Positions 1 through 9,245 of a stretch of 33,264 nt of DNA are shown here, piece by piece. The position numbers were made by a program, and so were the translations under genes. The notes under the pieces were generated by a model. That model ran no database searches. It was not told the DNA's origin and was given only the letters and a program-made list of their open reading frames with translations. Position 1 is the first letter of the stretch, and each line of letters begins with the position of its first letter. This DNA comes from Streptomyces sp. G44. Its GTDB lineage: Bacteria > Actinomycetota > Actinomycetes > Streptomycetales > Streptomycetaceae. The DNA lies in NCBI RefSeq assembly GCF_016905445.1, contig NZ_JAFEXF010000071.1:1-33264 (forward strand), read 5' to 3'.

Positions 1-1194
<1,194 letters not shown>

Positions 1195-1227
1195 ACGGAC
1201 ACGCTAAACCACGCATACGAAGCCTTC

Positions 1228-2106
1228 TCACTCAGAGGCAGACGAAACGGACTCCGAGGAAACCGTCTCCGCCTCCGTCCCCGTCTCCCCTCTCCGCCGC
1301 CACCCACGCACCCCGAGCACGGCACCCACCAGCACCACCACCCCCACGAGCAGCACCGCATCCGGCACGGCCCGCCCCACACCCCCGGCCCACTGCTCCA
1401 CCGCGAACGAGTCGTCCACGTCCAGGAGCCCCGGCAGCGCGGTCGTCCCGTCGTACACGAGGAACAGCACCCCGAGCGCCACGAAGAACAGCCCCGAGAG
1501 CAGCGACGTCGTATGCAGCTCGAACCGCCCGGCCCGGAACGCCCTCCCCCGCAGCCACCCGCGCCGCCCCAGGTCGCACCGCTCCCAGAGCAGCGCCAGC
1601 ACGAAGAGCGGCACGGCCATGCCCAACGCGTACACGGCGAGCAGCAGCCCGCCGTACACAGGGCTGCCGCTCACCGCCGCCACCGTCAGGACGCTGCCGA
1701 GGATCGGCCCGGCGCAGAAACCGGCGAGGCCGTACACGGCCCCCAGCGCGTACACCGAGAGCGCGGTGGTCGGCCGGATCCGCCCCGACAGCTCCGCCAT
1801 GCGCCGCGAGGCGAAGCCCATCCCCACGACCTGGAGCACGCCGAGCCCGATGATCAGCCACCCGGCGACGAGCACCAGCAGGTCGCGGTGGCCGAAGAAG
1901 AACCGCCCGGCGTAGGACCCGGCGGCGCCCAGCGGGACCAGGGTGGTGGCGAGCCCGGCGTAGAAGATGCCGGTCCGCGCCACGAGCCGGGACGCCGAGT
2001 CGATCGAGTACGCGAAGAAGGCGGGCAGCAGCAGCGCGCTGCACGGGCTGACGAGCGCGAGCAGCCCTCCGAGGAGCGCGGCGAAGTAGCCCACATCGGC
2101 GGTCAC
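1228..2106 (-). CDS. CcdA/DsbD-beta-like thiol:disulfide transmembrane protein
   Basis: A 292-residue protein with about six to seven membrane spans. Proteins of this family carry reducing equivalents from cytoplasmic thioredoxin across the membrane through a pair of intramembrane cysteines. The pair is visible here: SPCSALLLP (Cys22, span 1) and GFCAGPILG (Cys131, span 4), both in the CcdA context of Pro/Gly-rich helix breaks. An extra C-terminal span and a charged tail follow at about 258-292. The chosen start is the GTG at 2106, which overlaps the TGA of the upstream DsbA-like gene (GTGA), so the two are translationally coupled; longer readings would run through the DsbA coding region. The adjacent thioredoxin-fold protein is the obvious redox partner. 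It could serve cytochrome c maturation or general envelope thiol reduction; the sequence does not decide. Confidence 0.85.
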   Translation of the reverse strand: MTADVGYFAALLGGLLALVSPCSALLLPAFFAYSIDSASRLVARTGIFYAGLATTLVPLGAAGSYAGRFFFGHRDLLVLVAGWLIIGLGVLQVVGMGFASRRMAELSGRIRPTTALSVYALGAVYGLAGFCAGPILGSVLTVAAVSGSPVYGGLLLAVYALGMAVPLFVLALLWERCDLGRRGWLRGRAFRAGRFELHTTSLLSGLFFVALGVLFLVYDGTTALPGLLDVDDSFAVEQWAGGVGRAVPDAVLLVGVVVLVGAVLGVRGWRRRGETGTEAETVSSESVSSASE

Positions 2107-2858
2107 TCGGAGGCCCCCTTGCCGGCCGCCTGCCGGGCCGCCTCCTCGATCGCCTGATCGAAGACCTCGTCCGCCTGCGCACCCGAGATGGGCCGCCCGT
2201 TGACCAGGAAGGACGGCGTGGAGGTGGCACCGAGGCCGTACGCCTCCTCCTGGTCCTTCCGCACGGCGGCCCTGGCGGCGTCGCTGTCCGCGTCGGCCGT
2301 GAACCGGTCGAGATCCTCGACCCCGGCCTCCTTCGCCAGCTCCGTCAGCCGCCCCTCGCCGAAGCCCTTCTCCTTGGCCCCCTCGGCGTACGCGGCCTCG
2401 TGGAACTGCCAGAAGCGCCCCTGCTTCCCGGCCGCCCACGCGCCGCGCGCGGCCCGCTCGGAGTCCGCGCCGAAGATCGGGAAGTTGCGCCATTCGATGC
2501 GCAGGACGCCCTTGTCCACGTACTTCTTCACGAGGCCCGGCTCGGTGTCGCGGGCGAACTTCCCGCAGAAGCCGCACTTGAAGTCCGCGTACTCGACCAG
2601 CACGACGGGTGCGTCGGCGCGGCCCCGCGCGAGGCGGTCCCCGCCGTCGCGCCGGGCGAGCTTCTCCAGCTCGGGGTAGACACCGGTCGGCGGTTCGGCG
2701 GAGGGCGCGGCACCGGCGGCCGCCTCCTTCGAGGTGGTGCCCGGGGAGTCGGCGGGCTTGGTCGCCGTGTAGGAGGCGGCGCCGAGCAGCGCGGCGGCGA
2801 CGGCGACGCCCGCGCCGATGGCGATGTTCTTCTTTTTGCTGTTGTTGCTCTTCGGCAT
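2103..2858 (-). CDS. DsbA/BdbD-like membrane-anchored thioredoxin-fold protein
   Basis: 251 residues. A basic N-terminus (MPKSNNSKKK) and a hydrophobic stretch at about 11-30 form a signal anchor, followed by an Ala/Ser/Pro linker (about 33-58). The DsbA-type thioredoxin domain starts near residue 60. The redox motif is CGFC at 95-98 after VVLVEYADFK, and the cis-proline motif is TPSF at 214-217, both typical of the DSBA/thioredoxin_4 family. It should act outside the membrane, oxidising or isomerising protein disulfides. It overlaps the CcdA-like gene by 4 bases, which suggests it is kept reduced by that partner and may therefore act as a reductase or isomerase (inference). It follows a small secreted protein by 53 bases on the same strand. 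The ATG start is favoured by the signal anchor; only a weak purine-rich ribosome site is seen. Confidence 0.9.
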   Translation of the reverse strand: MPKSNNSKKKNIAIGAGVAVAAALLGAASYTATKPADSPGTTSKEAAAGAAPSAEPPTGVYPELEKLARRDGGDRLARGRADAPVVLVEYADFKCGFCGKFARDTEPGLVKKYVDKGVLRIEWRNFPIFGADSERAARGAWAAGKQGRFWQFHEAAYAEGAKEKGFGEGRLTELAKEAGVEDLDRFTADADSDAARAAVRKDQEEAYGLGATSTPSFLVNGRPISGAQADEVFDQAIEEAARQAAGKGASE

Positions 2859-2911
2859 CAGGAGGTTCTCTCTGTTCCTGTACGTGGTGGAAGGGGCCCG
2901 GTACGGGGCCC

Positions 2912-3271
2912 CTACACCAGCAGGACAGAGAGATCCACAGGGGACGGCGGCGTCAGGGGCGGCGGCCCGCGCTCGGGCGTCAGTTCGAGGACAGCCTGGT
3001 CGGCGCTCCAGGCCCCGGACGCCCCGTGGGCCTCGTACAGCGCGGGCAGCAGTTCGTGCGCGGAGCTGGACCGCGCCGGCGACGCGGGTTGCTGCCCGGC
3101 GTCGCCCTGACCGCCCTTGCCGCAGCCGGGCCGGTCATGTCCCTCGTACACGTGCGCCACCGTGGAGACCGGCACGGCGGCGTCGGCCGCCACGGGCCCG
3201 CAGAACCCCCCGAGCACGACGAGCAGCACCGCCACCAAGGGGCACCACGCCGTACGCACACGGGTCAACAT
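2912..3271 (-). CDS. Small secreted protein of unknown function
   Basis: 119 residues; I do not recognise the family. The ATG at 3271 is followed by a basic start (MLTRVRTAW), a hydrophobic core of about residues 11-24 and an Ala-rich region (VAADAAVP) compatible with signal peptidase I cleavage near residue 31. The Cys24 context does not match a lipobox. The mature part is short, rich in Gly, Pro and Ser, with one cysteine in the segment HDRPGCGKG (about 45-53) and a hydrophobic C-terminus ending VDLSVLLV. It is the first gene of a likely unit with the DsbA- and CcdA-like genes and is divergent from hrpA, with 82 bases between the starts. It could be a substrate or accessory of the redox pair, but nothing proves this. 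A longer upstream start would intrude into hrpA and was rejected. Confidence 0.6.
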   Translation of the reverse strand: MLTRVRTAWCPLVAVLLVVLGGFCGPVAADAAVPVSTVAHVYEGHDRPGCGKGGQGDAGQQPASPARSSSAHELLPALYEAHGASGAWSADQAVLELTPERGPPPLTPPSPVDLSVLLV

Positions 3272-3353
3272 GCCCGGAATCGTACGTGCCGCGCCGCGCC
3301 CCCGGAGAAATCGGTTCGCCACTGCCGAGCGGCGGGTGAGATCCTGACGGCGT

Positions 3354-6300
3354 ATGTCTACGCAGCCCGCCCTCACCCTCGACACCCTCGCCCCCCGCCT
3401 GTCCGAGCTCTCGCTGCGCGATGAGCACCGGATCGGCCGCCGGCTGGAGGGTGCGCGCCGGATCCGCAAACCCGAGGCCCGCGCCGCAGTCCTCGCCGAG
3501 ATCGCGGCGGACGTGGAGAAGGCCGAGGCGCGGATGGCCGAGCGCGGCTCCCGCGTGCCCGCGATCACCTATCCCGAGCAGCTCCCGGTCAGCCAGAAGA
3601 AGGACGAGATCGCCGACGCGATACGCGACCATCAGGTCGTGATCGTCGCGGGCGAGACCGGTTCCGGCAAGACCACGCAGATCCCCAAGATCTGCCTGGA
3701 GCTGGGCCGGGGCGTGCGCGGCATGATCGGCCACACGCAGCCCCGCCGCATCGCGGCCCGTACGGTCGCCGAGCGCGTGGCCGAGGAGATGAACAGCCCG
3801 CTCGGCGAGGCCGTCGGCTGGAAGGTCCGCTTCACCGACCAGGTGAACCCGGAGGGCACGTTCATCAAGCTGATGACGGACGGCATCCTGCTGGCCGAGA
3901 TCCAGACGGACCGCGAGCTGCGCGCGTACGACACGATCATCATCGACGAGGCCCACGAGCGGTCCCTCAACATCGACTTCCTGCTCGGCTATCTGGCCCA
4001 GCTGCTGCCGAAGCGCCCGGACCTGAAGGTCGTCATCACCTCGGCGACCATCGACCCCGAGCGCTTCTCGCGGCACTTCCGCAACGCGCCGATCGTCGAG
4101 GTCAGCGGCCGGACGTATCCCGTCGAGGTGCGGTACCGCCCGCTCCTCGAAGAGGACTCCGACGACTCCGACCGCGATCAGATCACCGCGATCACCGACG
4201 CCGTCGAGGAGCTCCAGGCCGAGGGCAAGGGCGACATCCTCGTCTTCCTCTCCGGGGAGCGCGAGATCCGCGACACGGCGGACGCGCTGAACAAGAAGAA
4301 CTACCGGTTCACCGAGGTCCTGCCGCTCTACGCCCGCCTGTCGCACGCCGAGCAGCACCGCGTGTTCCAACCTCACACGGGCCGACGCATCGTCCTCGCC
4401 ACGAACGTCGCGGAGACCTCCCTCACCGTCCCCGGCATCAAGTATGTGATCGACCCGGGCACGGCCCGCATCTCCCGCTACAGCCACCGCACGAAGGTGC
4501 AGCGCCTGCCCATCGAGGCGATCAGCCAGGCCAGCGCCAACCAGCGCAAGGGCCGCTGCGGGCGTACGTCGGACGGCATCTGCATCCGCCTGTACAGCGA
4601 GGAGGACTTCCTCTCGCGCCCGGAGTTCACGGACGCGGAGATCCTCCGCACCAACCTCGCCTCCGTCATCCTCCAGATGACCGCGGCCGGCCTCGGCGAC
4701 ATCGAGAAGTTCCCCTTCATCGACCCGCCGGACCACCGCAACATCCGCGACGGCGTCCAGCTGCTCCAGGAGCTCGGCGCGCTGGACCCGACCCAGAAGG
4801 ACGTACGCAAGCGCCTCACCGAGCAGGGCCGCAAGCTGGCGCAGCTGCCGGTGGACCCGCGGCTGGCCCGGATGGTCCTGGAGGCCGACAAGAACGGCTG
4901 CGTGCGCGAGGTCATGGTGATCGCGGCGGCGCTCTCCATCCAGGACCCGCGCGAGCGCCCGGCGGAGAAGCAGGCGCAGGCCGACCAGCAGCACGCCCGC
5001 TTCAAGGACGAGACGAGCGACTTCCTCGCGTACCTGAACCTGTGGCGGTACGTCCGCGAGCAGCAGAAGGAGCGCGGCTCGTCGTCGTTCCGCCGGATGT
5101 GCAAGGCGGAGTACCTCAACTTCCTGCGCATCCGCGAGTGGCAGGACATCTATACGCAGCTGCGCACGGTCGCCAAGCAGATGGGCATCCACCTCAACGA
5201 GGAAGACGCCCCCGAGCAGCACGTCCACATCTCCCTCCTCGCCGGCCTCCTCTCCCACATCGGGCTGAAGGACGTGAAGGAGTCGAAGGACAGCGGCAAG
5301 GACGCCAAGGATCCCAAGCAGCGCGGCGGCCGGGGCGAGTACATCGGCGCCCGCAACGCCAAGTTCGCGGTCTTCCCCGGCTCGGCGCTCTTCAAGAAGC
5401 CCCCGCGCTTCATCATGTCCGCCGAGCTGGTGGAGACCTCCCGCCTGTGGGCCCGCGTCAACGCGAAGATCGAGCCGGAGTGGGTCGAGCCGCTGGCCCA
5501 GCACCTGGTGAAGCGCACGTACAGCGAGCCGCACTGGGAGAAGGACCAGGCCGCGGTGGTGGCGATCGAGAAGGTGACGCTGTACGGCGTCCCGATCGTC
5601 ACCGACCGCAAGGTGAACTACGGCCGCATCGACCCCGAGGTCTCCCGCGACCTGTTCATCCGCAACGCGCTCGTCGAGGGCGACTGGCGCACGCACCACA
5701 AGTTCTTCGCCGCCAACCGCAAGCTGCTGACCGAGGTCGAGGAGCTGGAGCACCGCGCCCGGCGCCGCGACATCCTCGTCGACGACGAGACCCTCTTCGA
5801 CTTCTACGACCAGCGGATCCCGGCGGACGTCGTCTCCGGCGCGCACTTCGACTCCTGGTGGAAGAAGAAGCAGCGGGAAGAGCCCGAACTGCTCGACTTC
5901 GAGCGGTCGATGCTCATCAACGAGAAGGCCGGCGACGTCTCCAAGGACGACTACCCGGACGTGTGGCGCCAGGGACCGCTGAAGTTCAAGGTGACGTACC
6001 AGTTCGAGCCGGGCGCGGACGCGGACGGCGTCACGGTCCACATCCCGCTCCAGGTCCTGAACCAGGTCACGGACGAGGGCTACGACTGGCAGATCCCGGG
6101 CCTGCGCGAGGACGTGGTCGTCGAGCTGATCCGCTCCCTGCCCAAACCGGTCCGCCGCAACTACGTCCCGGCGCCGAACTTCGCGAAGGCGTTCCTGGAG
6201 CGGGCGGTCCCGTTGCAGGAGCCGCTGCACGTCACGCTGGCGCGCGAGCTTCAGCGGATGGTCGGGGTGCCGGTCTCGCCCGACGACTTCGATCTGACGC

Positions 6301-7340
6301 GCGTACCGGACCACTTGAAGATCACTTTCCGGATCACCGACGAGCGGCGCCGCAAGCTCGCCGAGGACAAGGACCTCGAAGCCCTCAAGCTGCGGCTGAA
6401 GCCGAAGGCCCGCAAGGCGCTCTCCCAGGCCGCCGCCGCGACGGCCGAGCGCACGGGCGGCGCGGCCGTGGAGCGCACGGGGCTCACGGACTGGAGCATC
6501 GGCACGCTCAGCCGCGTGTTCGAGACCCGCAGGGCGGGGCAGCCGGTGAAGGCGTATCCCGGTCTCGTGGACGACGGCGACACCGTCTCCGTACGCCTCT
6601 TCGACACCGAGGCCGAGCAGCAGCAGGCGATGTGGAAGGGCACCCGCCGGCTCATCCTGCGCAACATCCCCGTGAACCCCGGCAAGTTCGCCTCGGACAA
6701 GCTGACGAACCAGCAGAAGCTCGCCCTGTCCGCCAATCCGCACGGCTCCATGCAGGCGCTCTTCGACGACTGCGCGAGGGCCGCCGCGGACCAGCTGATC
6801 GCGGACTTCGGCGGGCCCGTCTGGGACGAGGAGTCGTACCGCAAGCTCTTCGACAAGGTGCGCGCGGAGATCGTCGACACGACCGTGCGGGCCGTCGGGC
6901 AGGTGCAGCAGGTGCTGGCCGCCTGGCAGGCCTGTGAGCGGCGCCTGAAGTCGGCGCAGAGCCCGGCGCTCCTCGCCAACCTGGCGGACGTGCGGGAGCA
7001 GTTGAACTCCCTCGTCAAGCCGGGCTTCGTGACGGAGACGGGCCTGCGGCGCCTGCCGGACCTGATGCGGTACATGGTGGCCGCCGACCGCCGCCTCCAG
7101 CAGATGCCGACCAACGTCCAGCGGGACACCACGCGCATGGAGAAGGTCCGCGAGATGCGGGACGAGTACCTGTGGCTGCTGGAGCAGCTGCCGCAGGGGC
7201 GGCCCGTGCCCAGGGAAGTGCTGGACATCCGCTGGATGATCGAGGAGCTGCGCGTCAGCTACTTCGCGCACGCGCTGGGCACGGCGTACCCCGTCTCGGA
7301 CAAGCGGATCGTGAAGGCCATCGACGCGGCGGCGCCGTGA
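3354..7340 (+). CDS. hrpA: ATP-dependent RNA helicase HrpA (DEAH box)
   Basis: 1,328 residues, the normal full length for bacterial HrpA. Motifs in order: Walker A GETGSGKT (100-107), DEAH (198-201), SAT (230-232), an AETSLTVPGI region near 354-363 and motif VI QRKGRCGR (398-405). The helicase-associated winged-helix/ratchet region and the long C-terminal extension (DUF3418-type, roughly 720-1320) follow. HrpA enzymes unwind or remodel RNA using NTP hydrolysis; in E. coli the family acts in mRNA processing and on stalled ribosomes. A Lys/Asp-rich insertion near residues 640-657 looks like a flexible linker. The ATG at 3354 has only a weak GGTGAG upstream. The gene stands alone, divergent from the secreted-protein gene and followed by tRNA-Asp. 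The very long open frame on the opposite strand is a GC-skew shadow. Confidence 0.97.
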   Translation: MSTQPALTLDTLAPRLSELSLRDEHRIGRRLEGARRIRKPEARAAVLAEIAADVEKAEARMAERGSRVPAITYPEQLPVSQKKDEIADAIRDHQVVIVAGETGSGKTTQIPKICLELGRGVRGMIGHTQPRRIAARTVAERVAEEMNSPLGEAVGWKVRFTDQVNPEGTFIKLMTDGILLAEIQTDRELRAYDTIIIDEAHERSLNIDFLLGYLAQLLPKRPDLKVVITSATIDPERFSRHFRNAPIVEVSGRTYPVEVRYRPLLEEDSDDSDRDQITAITDAVEELQAEGKGDILVFLSGEREIRDTADALNKKNYRFTEVLPLYARLSHAEQHRVFQPHTGRRIVLATNVAETSLTVPGIKYVIDPGTARISRYSHRTKVQRLPIEAISQASANQRKGRCGRTSDGICIRLYSEEDFLSRPEFTDAEILRTNLASVILQMTAAGLGDIEKFPFIDPPDHRNIRDGVQLLQELGALDPTQKDVRKRLTEQGRKLAQLPVDPRLARMVLEADKNGCVREVMVIAAALSIQDPRERPAEKQAQADQQHARFKDETSDFLAYLNLWRYVREQQKERGSSSFRRMCKAEYLNFLRIREWQDIYTQLRTVAKQMGIHLNEEDAPEQHVHISLLAGLLSHIGLKDVKESKDSGKDAKDPKQRGGRGEYIGARNAKFAVFPGSALFKKPPRFIMSAELVETSRLWARVNAKIEPEWVEPLAQHLVKRTYSEPHWEKDQAAVVAIEKVTLYGVPIVTDRKVNYGRIDPEVSRDLFIRNALVEGDWRTHHKFFAANRKLLTEVEELEHRARRRDILVDDETLFDFYDQRIPADVVSGAHFDSWWKKKQREEPELLDFERSMLINEKAGDVSKDDYPDVWRQGPLKFKVTYQFEPGADADGVTVHIPLQVLNQVTDEGYDWQIPGLREDVVVELIRSLPKPVRRNYVPAPNFAKAFLERAVPLQEPLHVTLARELQRMVGVPVSPDDFDLTRVPDHLKITFRITDERRRKLAEDKDLEALKLRLKPKARKALSQAAAATAERTGGAAVERTGLTDWSIGTLSRVFETRRAGQPVKAYPGLVDDGDTVSVRLFDTEAEQQQAMWKGTRRLILRNIPVNPGKFASDKLTNQQKLALSANPHGSMQALFDDCARAAADQLIADFGGPVWDEESYRKLFDKVRAEIVDTTVRAVGQVQQVLAAWQACERRLKSAQSPALLANLADVREQLNSLVKPGFVTETGLRRLPDLMRYMVAADRRLQQMPTNVQRDTTRMEKVREMRDEYLWLLEQLPQGRPVPREVLDIRWMIEELRVSYFAHALGTAYPVSDKRIVKAIDAAAP

Positions 7341-7387
7341 CCGGCCGGACACCCAGGGTGAGTTCGACCGCCGGGCCTGCGCTGCTG

Positions 7388-7393
7388 TAGAGT
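7388..7393 (+). promoter_or_regulatory. -10 box of tRNA-Asp promoter
   Basis: TAGAGT lies about 42 bases before the tRNA. The same hexamer precedes the tRNA-Gly at 22095. A good -35 is not obvious; TTCGAC is present further upstream but with a long spacer. Assigned from the hexamer and position only. Confidence 0.5.
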
Positions 7394-7434
7394 CTCGTCT
7401 CGCAGCACAACGCAGCAACAAGTGCCGCGAGCAA

Positions 7435-7509
7435 GGTCCTGTGGAGCAGTTTGGAGTGCTCGCCACCCTGTCAAGGTGGAGGCCGCGGGTTCAAATCCCG
7501 TCAGGACCG
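7435..7509 (+). tRNA. tRNA-Asp (anticodon GTC)
   Basis: Full cloverleaf, 75 nt. The acceptor pairs GGTCCTG with CAGGACC and the discriminator is G. The D arm is GAGC/GCTC. The anticodon stem is CCACC/GGTGG with loop CTGTCAA, giving anticodon GTC. The T arm is GCGGG/CCCGT with loop TTCAAAT. CCA is not encoded. A perfect terminator hairpin follows 11 bases downstream. Confidence 0.97.
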
Positions 7510-7519
7510 CAGTTGAAGT

Positions 7520-7553
7520 GAACGGGCCGCATCGATTCCGATGCGGCCCGTTC
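7520..7553 (+). terminator. Terminator hairpin after tRNA-Asp
   Basis: A perfect 15-bp inverted repeat (gaacgggccgcatcg and its complement) with a 4-base ATTC loop sits directly after the tRNA. There is no long T-run, as is common in Streptomyces terminators. Confidence 0.85.
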
Positions 7554-7638
7554 TCGTATGCGCATCTTGACGGCGTCACATTCCACCGGTACCCCAGACA
7601 ACAGGGAGTCGGCGGTGGACTCCTCCGGGAGGTGACGC

Positions 7639-7911
7639 ATGTCTGCTTCATCTGTTCCTTCTGCGTCCGCGCGGCACGAGACACGTGCCCTGTTGCGCGC
7701 CCATCTCGCGGCGGCCACGAGCTACCGCCACCTGACGCGGCACTGCGCGATCTGCCACCGGCTCCTGAGGCTCGCCCTGGAGCCCTCCTCGCGCCGCCCC
7801 GGTGAGTCCGAGGAGCCCGAGGCCGGCTTCGTCCTGGAGAGCGTCACGGAGGGCGCGGAGGGCGAGGGCCGGAGCGCGCCCGGCGGGGACGAAAGTCCCG
7901 CCAAGGCGTGA
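7639..7911 (+). CDS. Small Cys/His-motif protein (possibly DUF6274)
   Basis: 90 residues. The start is well supported by a strong GGGAGGTG ribosome site about 5 bases before the ATG at 7639. The core (about 11-48) is basic and helical and contains HLTRHCAICH (31-40), an H-x3-H-C-x2-C-H arrangement that could bind one metal ion. The C-terminal half is acidic and low in complexity. From memory it resembles a short Streptomyces family found near bldC, possibly DUF6274; this is unverified and no function is known. A GC hairpin with a GAAA loop (7882-7902) overlaps the last codons and may help termination. Confidence 0.75.
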   Translation: MSASSVPSASARHETRALLRAHLAAATSYRHLTRHCAICHRLLRLALEPSSRRPGESEEPEAGFVLESVTEGAEGEGRSAPGGDESPAKA

Positions 7912-8288
7912 CCAAAGCCGACGCGCGGCCCGCCCCCTCGGTGGGAGGCTGAGAGGCGAGGGTTCCGGCATACCGCCGAAGTCCCTTTAGCGCAGAGGCA
8001 TCTGACGCAACAAGGCGCGCGGCGTGTGACGGGTGTCACCGAACAGGTTTTGGAAACACCCGAACTTACACCCTCCCTACAACAAGCCAATTTAATATGT
8101 GCAATTGCACTACCCTCCCGGCGCCCCCCACGCACTCCCCCGGCGCTCCCCCCACACCCCCCGGAGAGCGGCAAGGGCGCCCACGGCCCCGCTCACCAGC
8201 GCCTCACCGGCGCCCCGCCGACGGCCCGCCGGCGGCCCGTCGACGCCCCGCCCGCGCCCCGCCAGCGCCTCTCGCGCCCCCGGCGCAC
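7912..8288. other. Non-coding stretch downstream of bldC terminator
   Basis: No credible gene on either strand. The first part is ordinary GC-rich sequence. About 8025-8110 is an AT-rich island, very unlike its surroundings, that includes TTTAATAT and the perfect 12-bp palindrome gtgcaattgcac at 8099-8110. Positions 8111-8285 are a C-rich low-complexity run with long but composition-driven open frames. The AT-rich part is a candidate promoter or protein-binding site; its target is unclear because the gene to the right points away. Confidence 0.5.
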
Positions 8289-8328
8289 AAAAAAGATCGC
8301 GCTGGACCCGGCGGAGTCCAGCGCGATC
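8289..8328 (-). terminator. Intrinsic terminator of bldC
   Basis: Read on the minus strand, a perfect 13-bp stem (gatcgcgctggac and its complement, 8-base loop) is followed by six T (8294-8289). This is the best-formed U-tract terminator in the window and ends a roughly 165-base 3' untranslated region of bldC. Confidence 0.88.
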
Positions 8329-8495
8329 GAAACGACTCACCCATGCGGCTCAGGCGTGGATCCCGTTGGGGCGAGACCCTCGTCGCGTGTAGCTATATGT
8401 CGGACGTACGGCCGGGTTGGGGGACCTGGCAGCAGTGGTGCTCTTCGTCCGAGTTGTGCGGGTTACTGCTGGTTGAGCGGTACTTCAGACGTACG

Positions 8496-8702
8496 TCAGG
8501 CCTCGCTGCGCTGCTGCGGGATACCCGCGAGCAGTGCGCGGACCTCAGCCTCGCGGTAACGGCGGTGTCCGCCGAGCGTGCGAATCGACGTGAGCTTGCC
8601 AGCCTTGGCCCAACGCGTCACCGTCTTCGGGTCGACGCGGAACATCGTGGCAACCTCAGCCGGGGTCAGCAGCGGCTCGGCATCAGGGGTGCGAGCGGTC
8701 AT
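8496..8702 (-). CDS. bldC: Developmental regulator BldC (MerR-like DNA-binding)
   Basis: 68 residues, the expected length for BldC. Residues 11-58 form a MerR-type winged helix: LLTPAEVATMFRVDPKTVTR is the helix-turn-helix and LGGHRRYR (43-50) is the wing. There is no effector or dimerisation domain, as is typical. In Streptomyces, BldC binds cooperatively to direct repeats and delays entry into development. The ATG at 8702 has GAGGAGG about 8 bases upstream, which decides it against a 13-codon longer reading whose extra residues look like leader RNA. The gene is monocistronic, with a terminator at 8289-8328 and a long empty upstream region. A hairpin lies just before the ribosome site. Confidence 0.97.
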   Translation of the reverse strand: MTARTPDAEPLLTPAEVATMFRVDPKTVTRWAKAGKLTSIRTLGGHRRYREAEVRALLAGIPQQRSEA

Positions 8703-8719
8703 GAGCGGCCTCCTCGGGA

Positions 8720-8739
8720 GAACCGAACCTTCTCGGTTC
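8720..8739 (-). promoter_or_regulatory. Hairpin/inverted repeat in the bldC leader
   Basis: A perfect 7-bp inverted repeat, GAACCGA-N6-TCGGTTC, is centred about 27 bases before the bldC start and just upstream of its ribosome site. It could be a leader hairpin or an operator. No role is known to me. Confidence 0.4.
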
Positions 8740-9009
8740 ATTCCTCTAAATTCTGCACCTTGACCCGCGTTGCCCGAAATGGCGGACGCGAGTCGAGTCG
8801 GTTATAGGACGAACGGCTTGTCCTCGGCACTACAACTACACCATCCGTCCAGCCGCGTCGGCCAAACCGATGGAATTGCCCTCCCAGGTGTTCATCACCG
8901 ACGGAAGCCGATGGACCATGCCATAGCGGACAGTCACGCCACCGTGACGATCAGTCACAGAGCGATCAGGAGTCAACAGACCCCCCATTAGCGTGCAATG
9001 CAGAGCAAT

Positions 9010-9050
9010 CCGCCCTTACTTGGGCGGAAGGAGTCCTCCCCGGACTCCTT
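9010..9050. ncRNA. Tandem hairpin element, possible structured RNA
   Basis: Hairpin 1 is ccgccc/gggcgg with loop ttactt (9010-9027). Hairpin 2 starts at the next base: aaggagtcc/ggactcctt with loop tcccc (9028-9050). The two stems abut with no spacer, which suggests coaxial stacking in an RNA. The plus-strand side is followed by GTCCTATTTT, a possible terminator tail; on the minus strand the element would sit in a long bldC leader. Strand and function are unresolved. Confidence 0.35.
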
Positions 9051-9147
9051 GTCCTATTTTGGCATGAGGAGGGGCGATGGGCGCAAGAGCCCAGTAAGTG
9101 CCGTCCGTCACGCTTGAGACAAAGGCCCGGATCGGGACCTACGTCCT

Positions 9148-9190
9148 GCCTGCCTTCCGGCCTGCCTTCTGCCTGTCTTCTGCCTGCGTC
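9148..9190. repeat. Short tandem repeat, 11-12 bp unit
   Basis: About four imperfect copies of GCCTGCCTTCT, downstream of the gene ending at 9246. No coding or regulatory meaning is seen. Confidence 0.6.
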
Positions 9191-9245
9191 CCGCGGGCAG
9201 CCGGAGCGGCGGTCGGACAGCGGCCGGAACAGCGGTCAGGAGGTC

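Larger units (their letters stand above)
8703..9245. other. Long non-coding region upstream of bldC
   Basis: 543 bases without a supportable gene. Besides the leader hairpin it holds a TTGACT box (minus strand, 8973-8978) and two adjacent perfect hairpins at 9010-9027 and 9028-9050. Four imperfect copies of a GCCTGCCTTCT unit lie at 9148-9190. A 51-codon minus-strand frame (8988-8836) has no ribosome site or recognisable product. The region probably carries the bldC promoter and a long leader, or a separate small RNA. Confidence 0.5.

Noticed and set aside
3135..7466. Very long open frame antisense to hrpA
   Set aside because: Composition-driven: high third-position GC keeps this frame free of stops. 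The product is an Arg/Leu/Asp/Val-rich run without domains, while hrpA on the other strand is a full-length family match.
8097..8807. Long plus-strand frames across the bldC region
   Set aside because: They run over the C-rich stretch and antisense to bldC, with Pro/Arg/Ala-rich translations and no ribosome site.
8836..8988. 51-codon minus-strand frame upstream of bldC
   Set aside because: No ribosome site, no recognisable product, and it lies in a region with hairpins that looks like leader or control DNA.
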